Assembly (NCBI RefSeq): GCF_003846175.1
Contig: NZ_ML123044.1
Coordinates: 1,647,427-1,711,426 of the forward strand
DNA length: 64,000 nucleotides
Reading direction: 5' to 3'
From: Streptomyces sp. ADI95-17
GTDB lineage: Bacteria > Actinomycetota > Actinomycetes > Streptomycetales > Streptomycetaceae
Below the pieces are notes generated by a model. It did not search any database, was not told the origin of the DNA, and was given only the letters and a program-made list of their open reading frames with translations. Each line of letters begins with the position of its first letter. Position 1 is the stretch's first letter. A program made the position numbers and the translations under genes. Positions 49,767-59,260 of this stretch are shown here, piece by piece.

Positions 49767-50015
49767 ATGGGCGAGCCCCTGAAGACCTTCGTCGGCGGCG
49801 CCGAGGTCGACGTGCCCAACAGCATTCCGGCCATCCGTGCCGCACTGCCCGAGGAGAGACGCGAGGAGTTCGACCGCGCCATCAACGACGCGGGTGTGGG
49901 CGAGATCCAGGCGGTCATGCGGCACTGGATGCTGGAGGCCGTACCCGATCCGGAGGCCGAGAAGATCCTGGACCGACTGGCGCAGGACGAGGCCGAGAGG
50001 CGGAGCGTCGCTTGA
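49767..50015 (+). CDS. Putative antitoxin (DUF6247-like)
   Basis: 82 residues from ATG 49767, behind GGGGAGAGC. It reads MGEPLKTFVGGAEVDVPNSI then PAIRAALPEERREEFDRAIN and is mostly helical and acidic. It is followed with a 4-nt overlap by a RelE/ParE-sized gene. Size, order and overlap fit a type II toxin-antitoxin pair. The antitoxin family is recognised by pattern only. Confidence 0.6.
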   Translation: MGEPLKTFVGGAEVDVPNSIPAIRAALPEERREEFDRAINDAGVGEIQAVMRHWMLEAVPDPEAEKILDRLAQDEAERRSVA

Positions 50016-50254
50016 GCTTCCGCATCTCCTACGCACCGCCCGCCGACGACTCCCTGGCCAAGATGCGCGACGGCGAGACCTTCCGCACCGAGATGGCGCG
50101 CACCCTGGGCCTCGACCCGTACGGACACGGCTCGTCGGCCGTCAAGAGCGAGCGCGACCGCCGCGAGGCGACCGTGGCCGGGGCGATCGTGCTCTACTAC
50201 GTGTCCGGGTCCGTCCTGATCGTCACCGTGGTGAGGCTCGTCCCACTGCCCTGA
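50012..50254 (+). CDS. Putative RelE/ParE-type toxin
   Basis: 80 residues from TTG 50012 overlapping the antitoxin stop (TTGA). It reads MSFRISYAPPADDSLAKMRD, an F-R-I-x-Y-x-x-x-A-x-x-x-L start typical of the RelE fold. The last strands AIVLYYVSGSVLIVTVVRLV match the C-terminal sheet. RelE toxins cut mRNA on ribosomes; ParE relatives inhibit gyrase. Which applies cannot be told. Confidence 0.6.
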   Translation: MSFRISYAPPADDSLAKMRDGETFRTEMARTLGLDPYGHGSSAVKSERDRREATVAGAIVLYYVSGSVLIVTVVRLVPLP

Positions 50255-50273
50255 ACCGCCGGCGGCCCGACTC

Positions 50274-50615
50274 CTAGGAACCGGCCGGGACTTCGATGAT
50301 CCGGCCGTCCTTGTCCACGCTGTGGGTCCGCCAGTACACGTCCCACTTGTCGTCCACGTGCTCGGGGACCTTGCCCTTCGGGTACCGGACGTACCCCTTC
50401 GGCGGGTCCTCGTCGTCGGACACGCAGGCCGATCCGGTGGCCCCGATCGTCATGACCGGGTACTCGCCGCCGCCGCAGATCGCGTCCTGCATCGAGCAGC
50501 CCGTGGCCAGTACCGCCGTGGTCACGGCGGCCAGGGCGAGCCCCGCCGCGGAACGGCTCGCGCGACGCCCGCGCCTCGCGGACGCCGCCCGGCTGATTCG
50601 GCTGATCCCGTACAT
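50274..50615 (-). CDS. Small exported lipoprotein
   Basis: 113 residues from ATG 50613-50615. The basic start RASRSAAGLALAAVTTAVLA leads to lipobox LATGC. The mature part has two further cysteines (DAICGGGEYPVMTIGATGSA, CVSDDEDPPKGYVRYP), probably disulfide-linked, and ends YWRTHSVDKDGRIIEVP. Function unknown; similar proteins are common in Streptomyces. Confidence 0.75.
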   Translation of the reverse strand: MYGISRISRAASARRGRRASRSAAGLALAAVTTAVLATGCSMQDAICGGGEYPVMTIGATGSACVSDDEDPPKGYVRYPKGKVPEHVDDKWDVYWRTHSVDKDGRIIEVPAGS

Positions 50616-50732
50616 GGTTGCTCCTCGCTGCTGACTGGTACTACCAGCCTGCCCGGAGCGCGAAACACCGATCATGAGTACGAATACTCACGTGCGGGGC
50701 GCCCGATACTCGCGCGCGCCCCGCACCCGGCC

Positions 50733-51530
50733 CTACGCCAGCTTCGCGGCCTGCGCCTCGACCACCGCGGTCGGCAGCTCGAAGTCCCCGCCACCGCCCA
50801 TCGCGGCCAGGTTCATCGAGGAGAACGAGGCGAACGAGGCGCCCTGGCGCATGGCCACGAGCTTGAACTCGACCTTCTCCCCGCCCTGCTCCATCTGAAC
50901 GGTCCAGGCGGCCGCCTCCTCGCCGCCCTTGACCTGCTCCTCGGTGATCTTGGCGACCTTCTGCTTCTCACCGGCCGCGGTGAACTCGAAGCCGCCGGCG
51001 CACTCGGTGGCCGCGGTGCGCAGCGAGGCGACCGACTCCTGGGCGCCCTTGCCGTCGTACGAACCGAGGGCCAGCTGCGTCGTCGTGATGTCGAACGCGG
51101 CCTTGAACGCCTCCTCGGCGTCCCCGCTGTCCTGCTTCGCCAGGTCGCCCTTCTTCGGCTCACTGACGACCGTGCGCTTGGTGAACGCGCCCGGCTCGCC
51201 GACCTGCGCGCCCATCAGCGCATGGGCGAACGGGGCGCAGACCGTCTTCCCGGTCTTGATGTCGTCGACGGCGATCGTGTCCTTGGCCGCGGCCTTGGAG
51301 ATCTTGTGGCCCTTGACGTCGCCCTGGGCCAGCGCGGCCTTCTCCAGCTCGGCGGCGCTCAGCGCCTTGGCCGCGGGAGCGGCGGCCGCGGACTCCTTGC
51401 CCTTGGCACCCGCCGCCTTGTCCCCCTTGTCGGAGGAACCGGAGTCCGAACCGCCGCATGCGGTGGCGAACAGGGCCAGGGACACCGCGGTGGCGGCAAC
51501 AGCGGTACGGCGTATGGCGGTGGAACGCAT
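50733..51530 (-). CDS. Exported lipoprotein, Lys/Ala-rich
   Basis: 265 residues. Lipobox FATAC (Cys ~25), then a Gly/Ser/Lys/Ala linker to ~60, then a mixed domain (KALSAAELEKAALAQGDVKG, ASLRTAATECAGGFEFTAAG). It resembles Streptomyces proteins of the LpqN/LppX-like or sensor-domain type, but no firm family match can be made. Upstream at 51567-51583 is an inverted repeat, TGCTCA-5-TGAGCA, that may control it. Confidence 0.7.
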   Translation of the reverse strand: MRSTAIRRTAVAATAVSLALFATACGGSDSGSSDKGDKAAGAKGKESAAAAPAAKALSAAELEKAALAQGDVKGHKISKAAAKDTIAVDDIKTGKTVCAPFAHALMGAQVGEPGAFTKRTVVSEPKKGDLAKQDSGDAEEAFKAAFDITTTQLALGSYDGKGAQESVASLRTAATECAGGFEFTAAGEKQKVAKITEEQVKGGEEAAAWTVQMEQGGEKVEFKLVAMRQGASFASFSSMNLAAMGGGGDFELPTAVVEAQAAKLA

Positions 51531-51566
51531 TGGTCCGGTCCGTCTCTATGAGCAGGTGTTCGGTTT

Positions 51567-51583
51567 TGCTCACTCTATGAGCA
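51567..51583. promoter_or_regulatory. TGCTCA-N5-TGAGCA inverted repeat
   Basis: Perfect 6-bp arms around CTCTA, 37 bp upstream of the lipoprotein start. TCTATGAGCAG also occurs at 51545-51555, a 29-bp-spaced direct copy of one half. Confidence 0.45.
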
Positions 51584-51715
51584 GAAATTGGTTTGATGAT
51601 CAATCAAGTCGGTCACGGGATGTGATCGTGACGGCGCTGTGATCATCCTGTGAAGGCGTCGTCCGTGGCCGCCGGGCTCCACACCGGAACCCGGCGCGGG
51701 GACACAATCGCTTCC

Positions 51716-52726
51716 ATGCAGACAGACGGAACAACCTCGGCCGTTCTCCGCTCCGTTGGCCTGACGGAGGACCGGATCGCCCGATGCGCGCCGCTCACCG
51801 GAGGCACGTTCAACACGGTCTCCCGGGTGACTCTCACCGACGGCGCCGACTGGGTGGTGAAGATACCGCCGCCCACGACCCCCGGAACCCTGATGGGCTA
51901 CGAACGCGATCTGCTGGTCAACGAGGCCACGTTCTACACCTGCGCGGCCGGCTCGGCACCGGTCCCCCGCGTCCTGCACAGCGAGCTCGACCCGGCCGCG
52001 CCGACCGGCCCGTACGTGATCATGTCGGCCTGTCCGGGGCGGCCGTGGAGCGAGTTCACCGCCGACTCGCTGCCGGCCGCGGAAGGGCGCCGGCTCCGCG
52101 AGGACCTGGGGCGGATCGTCGCCCGGCTGCACACCGTCACCAACCCGGCCGGCTTCGGCTATCCCTCCCTGGCGGTGGGCCCGTTGGCCCCGTCCTGGCG
52201 TCAGGCGTTCACCGCGATGACCGACGCCGTCCTGGACGACGCGGACACCTACCGGGCCCGGCTGCCGCGCCCGGCTGCCGGAATCCGCGCCCTGCTCGCC
52301 GCCGCGTCGCCGGTGCTCGACGACGTCGTACGACCCGCCCTGGTCCACTTCGACCTGTGGCAGGGCAACCTCCTCGTCGACGGCGGGCCCGGTGCGCGGA
52401 CCATCGGCGGGATCGTCGACGGCGAGCGGATGTTCTGGGGCGACCCGGTCGCCGACTTCGTATCGCTCGCCCTGTTCGGGAACATGGCGGAGGACGAGGA
52501 CTTCCTCGCCGGGTACGCGGACGGCGGCGGGCGGCCGGTGGAGTTCGACGCGTCGGTGCGGCTGCGGCTCGCGCTCTACCGCTGCTACCTCTACCTGATC
52601 ATGCTGGTGGAGACCGTCCCGCGCCGCGCTCCCCAGGAGGATCTGGACTGGGCGTGGACGCAGGTAGCCCCGCAGCTCGAATCGGCCCTGGCGGACGTGG
52701 AGTCGGCGCTGCGGGCGGGGGGCTGA
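51716..52726 (+). CDS. Aminoglycoside phosphotransferase-fold kinase
   Basis: 336 residues from ATG 51716. N-lobe with GGTFNTVSRVTLTDG and Lys in DWVVKIPPP. The catalytic loop HFDLWQGNLLVD (H-x-D-x4-N) and metal motif GGIVDGERMFWGDPVADF are present. Such kinases phosphorylate aminoglycosides, sugars or homoserine. The spacing is near fructosamine- or choline-kinase relatives. It stands alone, so the substrate is unknown. Confidence 0.8.
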   Translation: MQTDGTTSAVLRSVGLTEDRIARCAPLTGGTFNTVSRVTLTDGADWVVKIPPPTTPGTLMGYERDLLVNEATFYTCAAGSAPVPRVLHSELDPAAPTGPYVIMSACPGRPWSEFTADSLPAAEGRRLREDLGRIVARLHTVTNPAGFGYPSLAVGPLAPSWRQAFTAMTDAVLDDADTYRARLPRPAAGIRALLAAASPVLDDVVRPALVHFDLWQGNLLVDGGPGARTIGGIVDGERMFWGDPVADFVSLALFGNMAEDEDFLAGYADGGGRPVEFDASVRLRLALYRCYLYLIMLVETVPRRAPQEDLDWAWTQVAPQLESALADVESALRAGG

Positions 52727-52788
52727 GCCGCGGACCGGGTCTGAGCCGCGGGCCGGGGACTGAGTCCCCCGCCCGCCGCCCGTCGTCC

Positions 52789-54513
52789 TCAGCCGGCCAG
52801 GGCCCGCTGGGCCTCGTACAGATTGGGCGGCCACACCGCCTCCGGGGTGCCGTACGCCTCCAGCCTGGTGTGCAGATCGCCGGTGAAGTCGGGGACGTCG
52901 ATCTGGTCGAACTCCGTGACCTCGCTGATGCCGACCGTCGCGCTGTACGGGGCGAGTCCGTCGATCCGCATCAGGCCCGCCCGGCCGTTGGTGACCCGGA
53001 TGTTCCAGTGCGTGAAGCGGGCGCCGAAGAGCGGCCCCGCGCTCGCGTCGCCGCCGTGCCGCCCGTTGTTCTCGACGGTGATGTCGGTGCGGACGTCGGC
53101 GAACGGCATGCCCCGGTGCGAGTCGAACGTCCCCATCTCCATCAGCCCGCGCGACCAGACGTTGTGGCTGGACAGGCCCTCGACGTTGATGCCGTGCAGC
53201 TGCGTCCCGGCGGGCGCCGGTACGGTGCGCCGCTCGACGGTGAAGTCCTCGATCAGGTTGTCGTGCGAACCCTCGCGGCAGTAGTACGGATGGTGCGAGC
53301 CGCGGCCCGCGACCCGGGTGCGGCGCAGGGTGCAGGCGGAGGCGGCGATCAGGCCGAAGCCGTTGTCGACGTGGCGGACGGTGATGTCGTCGGCCCAGCA
53401 GTCGTACGCGCACTGGAACGCGACCCCGTTGTACCCCTTGTCGAGCAGATGCGGCGACTGCGGCGTCTCGACCGCTTCGAGCGTGAGGCCCTCGACGCCG
53501 GAGCCGGTGAGCGGGGTGACGAGGGTGGTCAGCCGCGGATCCCACTCGGGGCGGACGTCGAGCGGGAGCGGGCGCTCCAGCGTGACCCGGTGGCCGCGTA
53601 CGGAGATGACGCGGACCGGCCACTCGTAGGGGACGTACGAGGTCAGCTTGGTCTTGTCGTCCCAGTGGTACGCCTCGGGGCCGGGGCCGCCGCCCGCCAT
53701 GTGCTCCAGGAGCGTGTGGCCGTCGTCGTCGGCGAGGCGGAGCAGTACGAGTGCGCCGCGCCGCAGCCCCGTCGTGTCGTCGACGGTGATCGAGCGGTCG
53801 CCCCGGCGGGCGGGGGCGACGGTGGTCAGGGTGCGCCACTCGTCGCGCCGGTTGCCGGTCCAGCCCTCGAAGGGCCAGGCCTTCGCCCGGATCGCGTCGG
53901 TGAGCGAGGCCCAACGATCCTGCGGGCAGAGCCAGATGAGGCCGCCGGCCCAGGACCAGCTGGACTTGTCGCCGCCGTACCGGCTGCCGTACGTCCCGAT
54001 CAGCTCGGTGAGGTTCCTGGTCGCGTACAGCTTGGTGCGCCCGCTGCCCGCGCCGCGCACCACCACGTCGCTGTGGCCGATCCGGATGATGTCGTCGATC
54101 CGGTACGTGCCCTCGGGGATGAGCACCGTGCCGCCGCCGCGCTCTCCCACTGCGGCGATGGCGCGGTTGATCGCGGGGGCGGCGTCGGCGGAGCCGTCGG
54201 GCTTCGCGCCGTGGCGCCGGACGTCGACGACGAAGCCGCGGCCGGTGCGGCGGGGCAGGCGGGAGCCGCCGCGGTGGCCGGCCCGGCCGATGAACGGGAT
54301 CTGCGGGTGGGTGAACGGGGCGGCGGCGAACTCCCGCCAGAGCGGGGTGGCCGCTCGCGGGGCACCGGCCGCGGTCGCCCGGGCGGTGGCGGACGCCGGG
54401 CCGCTGCCGGCGGCGGTGGTGCCGATCGCCGTCGCGGCGACCGCCACGGCACCGGCCAGCAGCCCGCGCCTGCTGATGCTCCCCTTGTTGTTCTCGATGA
54501 ATCCGATCGCCAT
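52789..54513 (-). CDS. Tat-secreted right-handed beta-helix enzyme
   Basis: 574 residues from ATG 54511-54513, placed after AAAGGCGG; an ATG at 54537 would add eight residues. Twin-arginine signal (SRRGLLAGAVAVAATAIGTT). The mature part has the pectate-lyase-3-like start (GAKPDGSADAAPAINRAIA) and repeated beta-helix turns through residue ~550. It should act on a polysaccharide in the medium or wall; the substrate is not readable. It is a single gene with a TGAAC-GAC-GTTCA palindrome just upstream. Confidence 0.8.
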   Translation of the reverse strand: MAIGFIENNKGSISRRGLLAGAVAVAATAIGTTAAGSGPASATARATAAGAPRAATPLWREFAAAPFTHPQIPFIGRAGHRGGSRLPRRTGRGFVVDVRRHGAKPDGSADAAPAINRAIAAVGERGGGTVLIPEGTYRIDDIIRIGHSDVVVRGAGSGRTKLYATRNLTELIGTYGSRYGGDKSSWSWAGGLIWLCPQDRWASLTDAIRAKAWPFEGWTGNRRDEWRTLTTVAPARRGDRSITVDDTTGLRRGALVLLRLADDDGHTLLEHMAGGGPGPEAYHWDDKTKLTSYVPYEWPVRVISVRGHRVTLERPLPLDVRPEWDPRLTTLVTPLTGSGVEGLTLEAVETPQSPHLLDKGYNGVAFQCAYDCWADDITVRHVDNGFGLIAASACTLRRTRVAGRGSHHPYYCREGSHDNLIEDFTVERRTVPAPAGTQLHGINVEGLSSHNVWSRGLMEMGTFDSHRGMPFADVRTDITVENNGRHGGDASAGPLFGARFTHWNIRVTNGRAGLMRIDGLAPYSATVGISEVTEFDQIDVPDFTGDLHTRLEAYGTPEAVWPPNLYEAQRALAG

Positions 54514-54538
54514 GAATCCGAGCCGCCTTTCATCCATG

Positions 54539-54551
54539 TGAACGACGTTCA
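54539..54551. promoter_or_regulatory. TGAAC-GAC-GTTCA palindrome upstream of the beta-helix gene
   Basis: 13-bp perfect palindrome that overlaps or borders the translation start zone of the beta-helix gene. The regulator is unknown. Confidence 0.4.
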
Positions 54552-54682
54552 TATCTGCGTCGGCGGCGAGCATGCCACGGCCCCCGGGCATGCCGAAAGA
54601 GGCGTGCACCGGGGAATCTTCGGGCGTTAATCCTCGGTCGGCGGTGCGGTGACGGGCGGTCGGTAATGGGCAGGCGGGCCGG

Positions 54683-55237
54683 TCAGCCGGTCCGGTCGGC
54701 CGGACGCTGGGTCAGATGCGTGAACGCGTCCAGGTTCCGCGTGGACTCGCCGCGCGACACCCGCCACTCGTACTCCTTGCGGATCGCGCTCGCGAAGCCC
54801 AGCTCCAGCAGGGTGTTGAAGGAACCGTCGGCCGCTTCGAGGACCGTGCCGAGCAGTCGGTCCAGCTCCTGCGGGGTGACCACGGAGAGCGGCAGCTTGC
54901 CGACGAGATAGATGTCGCCGAGCGGGTCGATCGCGTAACTCACGCCGAAGAGACGGAGGTTGCGCTCCAGCAGCCAGCGGTGGACCGCGGCGTCGTTCTC
55001 GTCCGGATGCCGGACGACGAAGGCGTTGAGGGAGAGCGAGTGCCTGCCGACCCGCAGCGAGCAGGTGGTGGACAGCTTGCGCGTGCCGGGCAGCTTGACG
55101 ACGTAATCGCCCGGCTCGGGGCTCTCCCATTCGAGCCCGGCGTCCTTCAGGGTCGCCTCGATGACCTGCGCGGCCCGCACCGTCGCCGCTTCGGACGGTG
55201 CCGCTCCATCGGGTACGCCATCGGGTACGTCAGCCAT
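54683..55237 (-). CDS. YbjN-domain protein
   Basis: 184 residues from ATG 55235-55237. A disordered start is followed by the YbjN/T3SC-like alpha-beta domain ([60 protein letters not shown]). Its start overlaps the mshA end by 8 bp. Many Streptomyces carry this gene next to mshA. It may act as a chaperone-like partner; its role is unknown. Confidence 0.85.
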   Translation of the reverse strand: MADVPDGVPDGAAPSEAATVRAAQVIEATLKDAGLEWESPEPGDYVVKLPGTRKLSTTCSLRVGRHSLSLNAFVVRHPDENDAAVHRWLLERNLRLFGVSYAIDPLGDIYLVGKLPLSVVTPQELDRLLGTVLEAADGSFNTLLELGFASAIRKEYEWRVSRGESTRNLDAFTHLTQRPADRTG

Positions 55238-56582
55238 GGTTCGAGCGTACGCGACGGCGGTGTTCGTGCATCGCGGCCGTGTACACGTCGGCCGTCGCCG
55301 ACGCCGCGGTGTCCCAGCCGAAGCCCTGGGCGTGCGCGGCGGCCGCCGCACCCATCCGGGCGACCAGCTCCGGCGCGTCGACGAACCGGGCCAGCGCCTG
55401 TGCGTACGCCTGCGGGTCGTGCCCGGGTATCAGGAAGCCGCTGACCCCGTCCCGCACCGCCACCGGCAGTCCGCCCACGGCCGCCGCGACGACGGGGGTG
55501 CCCGCCGCCTGCGCCTCAATGGCGACCAGGCCGAAGGACTCGCTGTGCGAGGGCATGACCAGCACCGAAGCGGCCCGGAACCAGTCGGCGAGCTGCTCCT
55601 GCCCGACCGGCGGCTGGAACCGTACGACGTCGGCGATGCCCAGCCGTGCCGCCAGCTTCTGCAGCCCCTCCGGCTTGGCGAGCCCGCTGCCGCTGGGGCC
55701 GCCGACGACCGGTACGACCATCCGGGAGCGCAGCGTGGGGTCGCGGTCCAGCAGGACGGCGACCGCCCGCAGCAGCACGTCCGGGGCCTTCAGCGGCTGG
55801 ATGCGGCCCGCGAAGAGCGGGATCAGGGCGTCCTTCGGCAGCCCGAGGCGCGCCCGCGCGGCGGCCCGCCCGTCGGCGGGGCTGAAGCGGTCCAGGTTGA
55901 CCCCGGGGTGGACGACGGCGACGGACCCGGGATCGGCCTCGTAGAAGCGGATCAGCTCGTCCGCCTCCCCGGTGGTGTTGGCGATCAGCCGGTCCGCCGC
56001 GCTGACGATCTGGGTCTCGCCGATGACGCGGGCCGCCGGCTCGGGGGTGTCGCCCTCCGCGAGCGCCGCGTTCTTGACCTTCGCCATGGTGTGCATGGCG
56101 TGGACGAGCGGGACGCCCCAGCGCTGGGCGGCGAGCCAGCCGACGTGGCCGGAGAGCCAGTAGTGGGAGTGGACGAGGTCGTAGTAGCCGGGGCGCTGGC
56201 CGGCCCACGCCTGCATCACGCCGTGCGTGAAGGCGCAGAGCTGGGCGGGCAGCTCCTCCTTGGCCAGACCCTCGTACGGCCCCGCGTCGACGTGCCGGAC
56301 CAGGACGCCGGGGGCCAGCTCGACCGCCGGGGGCAGCCCGCCGGTGGTGGACCGGGTGAAGATCTCGACCTCGATGTTGATCGCGGCGAGCCGCCTGGCC
56401 AGCTCCACGATGTAGACGTTCATGCCGCCCGCGTCCCCGGTGCCCGGCTGGTGCAGCGGTGAGGTGTGCACGGAGAGCATCGCGATGCGTCGGGGTTTGC
56501 GGTGGCCGCCGGGGAACGCGGCGGGGAATCTGAGGCGCGGTGCGACCCGGCTGCTGCCGAGCCGGGAGACGTACTGACTCAC
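55230..56582 (-). CDS. mshA: D-inositol-3-phosphate glycosyltransferase MshA
   Basis: 450 residues, GT4 fold. N-terminal [20 protein letters not shown] (UDP-GlcNAc loop), [20 protein letters not shown] and [10 protein letters not shown]-terminal E-x7-E in [20 protein letters not shown]. It makes GlcNAc-inositol phosphate, the first step of mycothiol synthesis, the main thiol of actinobacteria. It also connects this window to redox control (hbpS-senSR and the peroxidases), though these lie far apart. Confidence 0.95.
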   Translation of the reverse strand: MSQYVSRLGSSRVAPRLRFPAAFPGGHRKPRRIAMLSVHTSPLHQPGTGDAGGMNVYIVELARRLAAINIEVEIFTRSTTGGLPPAVELAPGVLVRHVDAGPYEGLAKEELPAQLCAFTHGVMQAWAGQRPGYYDLVHSHYWLSGHVGWLAAQRWGVPLVHAMHTMAKVKNAALAEGDTPEPAARVIGETQIVSAADRLIANTTGEADELIRFYEADPGSVAVVHPGVNLDRFSPADGRAAARARLGLPKDALIPLFAGRIQPLKAPDVLLRAVAVLLDRDPTLRSRMVVPVVGGPSGSGLAKPEGLQKLAARLGIADVVRFQPPVGQEQLADWFRAASVLVMPSHSESFGLVAIEAQAAGTPVVAAAVGGLPVAVRDGVSGFLIPGHDPQAYAQALARFVDAPELVARMGAAAAAHAQGFGWDTAASATADVYTAAMHEHRRRVRSNHG

Positions 56583-56786
56583 GTCGTCCGGTCCTCCTCA
56601 CTCAGGGCATGACGGCTGAGGGACCTGAGCCCCTGCGAACGGCTGCAACAGCGGAATCTCTCCTTTCATTTCCGCTTTACCAAATCATTACGGTGCGGGT
56701 GCCGCACTCCGGCGCCCGCAGGTACCGCACTCCGGCACCCGCGGGCGCGCGCCACCCGCCGCCACGAGATCGTTACGCTCACTGTC

Positions 56787-57563
56787 ATGCGCCCCATCGG
56801 CACCGCGACCCGCGGGACCACCAACCCGAACCGGCTCCGCCGCATGGACCGCTGGATCGCCGCCACCCACGGTCCGGCCCTGCGCCGCGCCGACCGTCCC
56901 GTGGCCGTCGACCTCGGATACGGCGCCGCGCCCTGGACCGCCGTCGAGCTGCTGCACCGGCTGCGCACCGCCGAGCCGCGCACGGCCGTGGTCGGCATCG
57001 AGATCGACCCGGAGCGGGTCGCGGCGGCGAAGCCGTACGAGCGCGAGGGCCTGACCTTCCGGCACGGCGGGTTCGAGATCCCGCTCCCCGAGCGCCCCGA
57101 CCTCATCCGGGCGGCGAACGTGCTGCGCCAGTACGACGAGGGCGAGGTCGCGGCGGTCTGGCGGCGGCTGTGTGCCCGTCTCGCGCCGGGCGGGCTCCTG
57201 GTGGAGGGCACCTGCGACGAGATCGGGCGCCGGCACGTCTGGGTGGCGCTCGGGCCGGAGGGTCCGCGCACGGTCACCTTCGCGACCCGGCTCGCCTCCC
57301 TGGACCGCCCCTCCGACCTCGCGGAACGCCTGCCCAAGGCGCTGATCCACCGCAATGTTCCGGGCGAACCGGTCCACGCCTTCCTGCGGGACTTCGACCG
57401 GGCATGGGCCGCCGCGGCCCCGTACGCCTCACTGGGCGCCCGGCAGCGCTGGATCACGGCGGTGCGGGCGCTGTCGGGCGACTGGCCGCTGGCCGACGGG
57501 GTACGGCGGTGGCGCCAGGGCGAAGTCACGGTGAAATGGGCGGCCCTCCAGCCCAACCCATAG
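56787..57563 (+). CDS. SAM-dependent class I methyltransferase
   Basis: 258 residues. Motif I is VAVDLGYGAAPWTAVELLHR with the acidic VGIEIDPERVAAAKPY. A later RLAPGGLLVEGTCDEIGRRH gives motif III. The substrate is unknown. A basic C-terminus may contact nucleic acid. It is divergent from mshA with a ~200-bp shared promoter region. The ATG at 56787 is clear. Confidence 0.8.
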   Translation: MRPIGTATRGTTNPNRLRRMDRWIAATHGPALRRADRPVAVDLGYGAAPWTAVELLHRLRTAEPRTAVVGIEIDPERVAAAKPYEREGLTFRHGGFEIPLPERPDLIRAANVLRQYDEGEVAAVWRRLCARLAPGGLLVEGTCDEIGRRHVWVALGPEGPRTVTFATRLASLDRPSDLAERLPKALIHRNVPGEPVHAFLRDFDRAWAAAAPYASLGARQRWITAVRALSGDWPLADGVRRWRQGEVTVKWAALQPNP

Positions 57564-57800
57564 CCCAACTCGCGCTGAACAGACGCGGGGAGACCGGGCA
57601 CGGGGAGGCGGACGGGAACGCGGACGGGGCATCGTTCGTCCAGAGAGAGGGAAGCCGGGGAGGCGAGGAGCGCCGATCCGCGTGTGCGACCGTCAGGACG
57701 GAGGCCGTGCGCCCCTGTTGCTTTTCGGTACGGCATGGCACGATCTCGACATCGGCGAAAAGTTACTGACGGTAAATCAGATTCATTCGGGGGGAATCTC

Positions 57801-58874
57801 GTGAACCGACGTCACTGTGCCTCGGCCGCGATCACTCTGGTCTGCGCGCTGACCGTGCTCATCACTCCGGTCCAGGCCTTCGCCGAGCCCGCGCCGCCAT
57901 CCCCCTCCGACGCGAAGTCCGCCGCCTCCAAGGCGCCGAAGAAGAGCCTCGAAGAGGTGCGCAAGGAGATCGACGACCTCTACCGCAAGGCGGGGGCGGC
58001 CACCGACGCGTACAACCTCGCCGAGGAGAAGGCCGAGAAGCAGTCCGGCGAGATCGTGAAGCTGGCCCGCGCGATAGTCGTGGGCCAGTCGAAGATCGCC
58101 GAGCTCAAGAGCCAGGCGGGCGCCCAGGCCCGCGAGCAGTACCGCACGGGCGGGCTGCCGCCCGGCGCCCAGTTGATGCTCAGCGACGACCCACAGTTGT
58201 TCCTGGACGGGGTGAACCGGGTCCGGGAGGGCCAGCAGGCCGCGCAGGGCGTGCTCGGCGAACTGACCAGGACCCAGCAGGACCTGGAGACGTACACCAA
58301 GGACGCGAGCACCAACTGGAAGAAGCTCGAAGCCAACCGGGTCAAGCAGGCCAAGGCCAAGAAGAAGATCAACGCGCAGATCGCCGCGGCGAAGAAGCTG
58401 GAGTCCCGGCTGAAGAAGGAGGAGCGGGCCCGCCTCCTCAAGCTGGAGCAGGAGGCGGAGTACCAGCAGCAGACCGCCTGGCTCAGCTCCGGCGCCCTGA
58501 AGGACATCAACCGCGAGGCGAGCGCCCGCGGCAAGAAGGCGGTGGCCTTCGCGACCGCGCAGATCGGCAAGCCGTACGGCTGGGGGGACGAGGGCCCCAA
58601 GTCGTACGACTGCTCGGGGCTCACGTCACAGGCCTGGCTGGCGGCGGGGCGGCCGATCCCCCGCACCTCGCAGGAGCAGTGGCGGCTGCTGCCGCACATC
58701 GCGATCAAGGACATGCGCCCCGGCGACCTGATCATCTACCACAGTGACGCCAGTCACGTGGGCATGTACATCGGCGACGGCGCGATCGTGCACGCCCCGC
58801 GCCCCGGCCGCAACGTCACGCTGGCGGGCGCGGGTTCGATGCAGATACTCGGGGTCGTCCGCCCAGACAAGTAG
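57801..58874 (+). CDS. NlpC/P60 peptidoglycan hydrolase (C40)
   Basis: 357 residues from GTG 57801 after a GGGGGGAATC ribosome site. A signal (ASAAITLVCALTVLITPVQA) precedes a long coiled coil (~45-220), then the NlpC/P60 domain with Cys in KSYDCSGLTSQAWLA and His in SDASHVGMYIGDG. It cleaves peptide cross-links in the wall and is probably restrained by the coiled coil as in RipA. It has its own promoter in the 237-bp gap. Confidence 0.92.
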   Translation: MNRRHCASAAITLVCALTVLITPVQAFAEPAPPSPSDAKSAASKAPKKSLEEVRKEIDDLYRKAGAATDAYNLAEEKAEKQSGEIVKLARAIVVGQSKIAELKSQAGAQAREQYRTGGLPPGAQLMLSDDPQLFLDGVNRVREGQQAAQGVLGELTRTQQDLETYTKDASTNWKKLEANRVKQAKAKKKINAQIAAAKKLESRLKKEERARLLKLEQEAEYQQQTAWLSSGALKDINREASARGKKAVAFATAQIGKPYGWGDEGPKSYDCSGLTSQAWLAAGRPIPRTSQEQWRLLPHIAIKDMRPGDLIIYHSDASHVGMYIGDGAIVHAPRPGRNVTLAGAGSMQILGVVRPDK

Positions 58875-59260
58875 GCACCGGGGGCGCGGGGTGCGCGGGG
58901 TGCGGGCGATGACCGGCGCAGGCTTCACGGGGCATCCGGGAGGTGCCCGCGGAGGCACTCCGCGCCCCGCCACGCGAGCGGCTCCGAACACCGCTCCGGA
59001 CACCCCGCACCCGCACGGGCGTGACCCGCGCCACCCGCCGTCCACCGCCCGCGTGACCTTTGTCATGTCCGATACCCACCCGGGCCCGGCACATCTCGCC
59101 GGATCCGTGACCTGACGCGGCTTATGACTGTACATATGCCGGAGGCCCATCCCCGAGCGCCATTCCGTTCCACCGCCACGGCCCGCTATCGTCCCCGTCT
59201 GGCGGATCGTCGATCGTCGGTCCGCCGCGCCCTCGGGGGGAGGGAAGGAAACCCGAACCG
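58875..59260. other. Intergenic region before the PP2C gene
   Basis: 386 bases of GC-rich sequence with short G-rich runs and no supported gene. It carries the end of the P60 transcript and the promoter of the next gene; no clear operator was found. Confidence 0.6.

Noticed and set aside
57570-57800. Possible c-di-AMP (ydaO) riboswitch ahead of the P60 hydrolase
   Set aside because: A few G-rich words recall the motif, but the paired core and conserved boxes could not be lined up. An Infernal search would decide.
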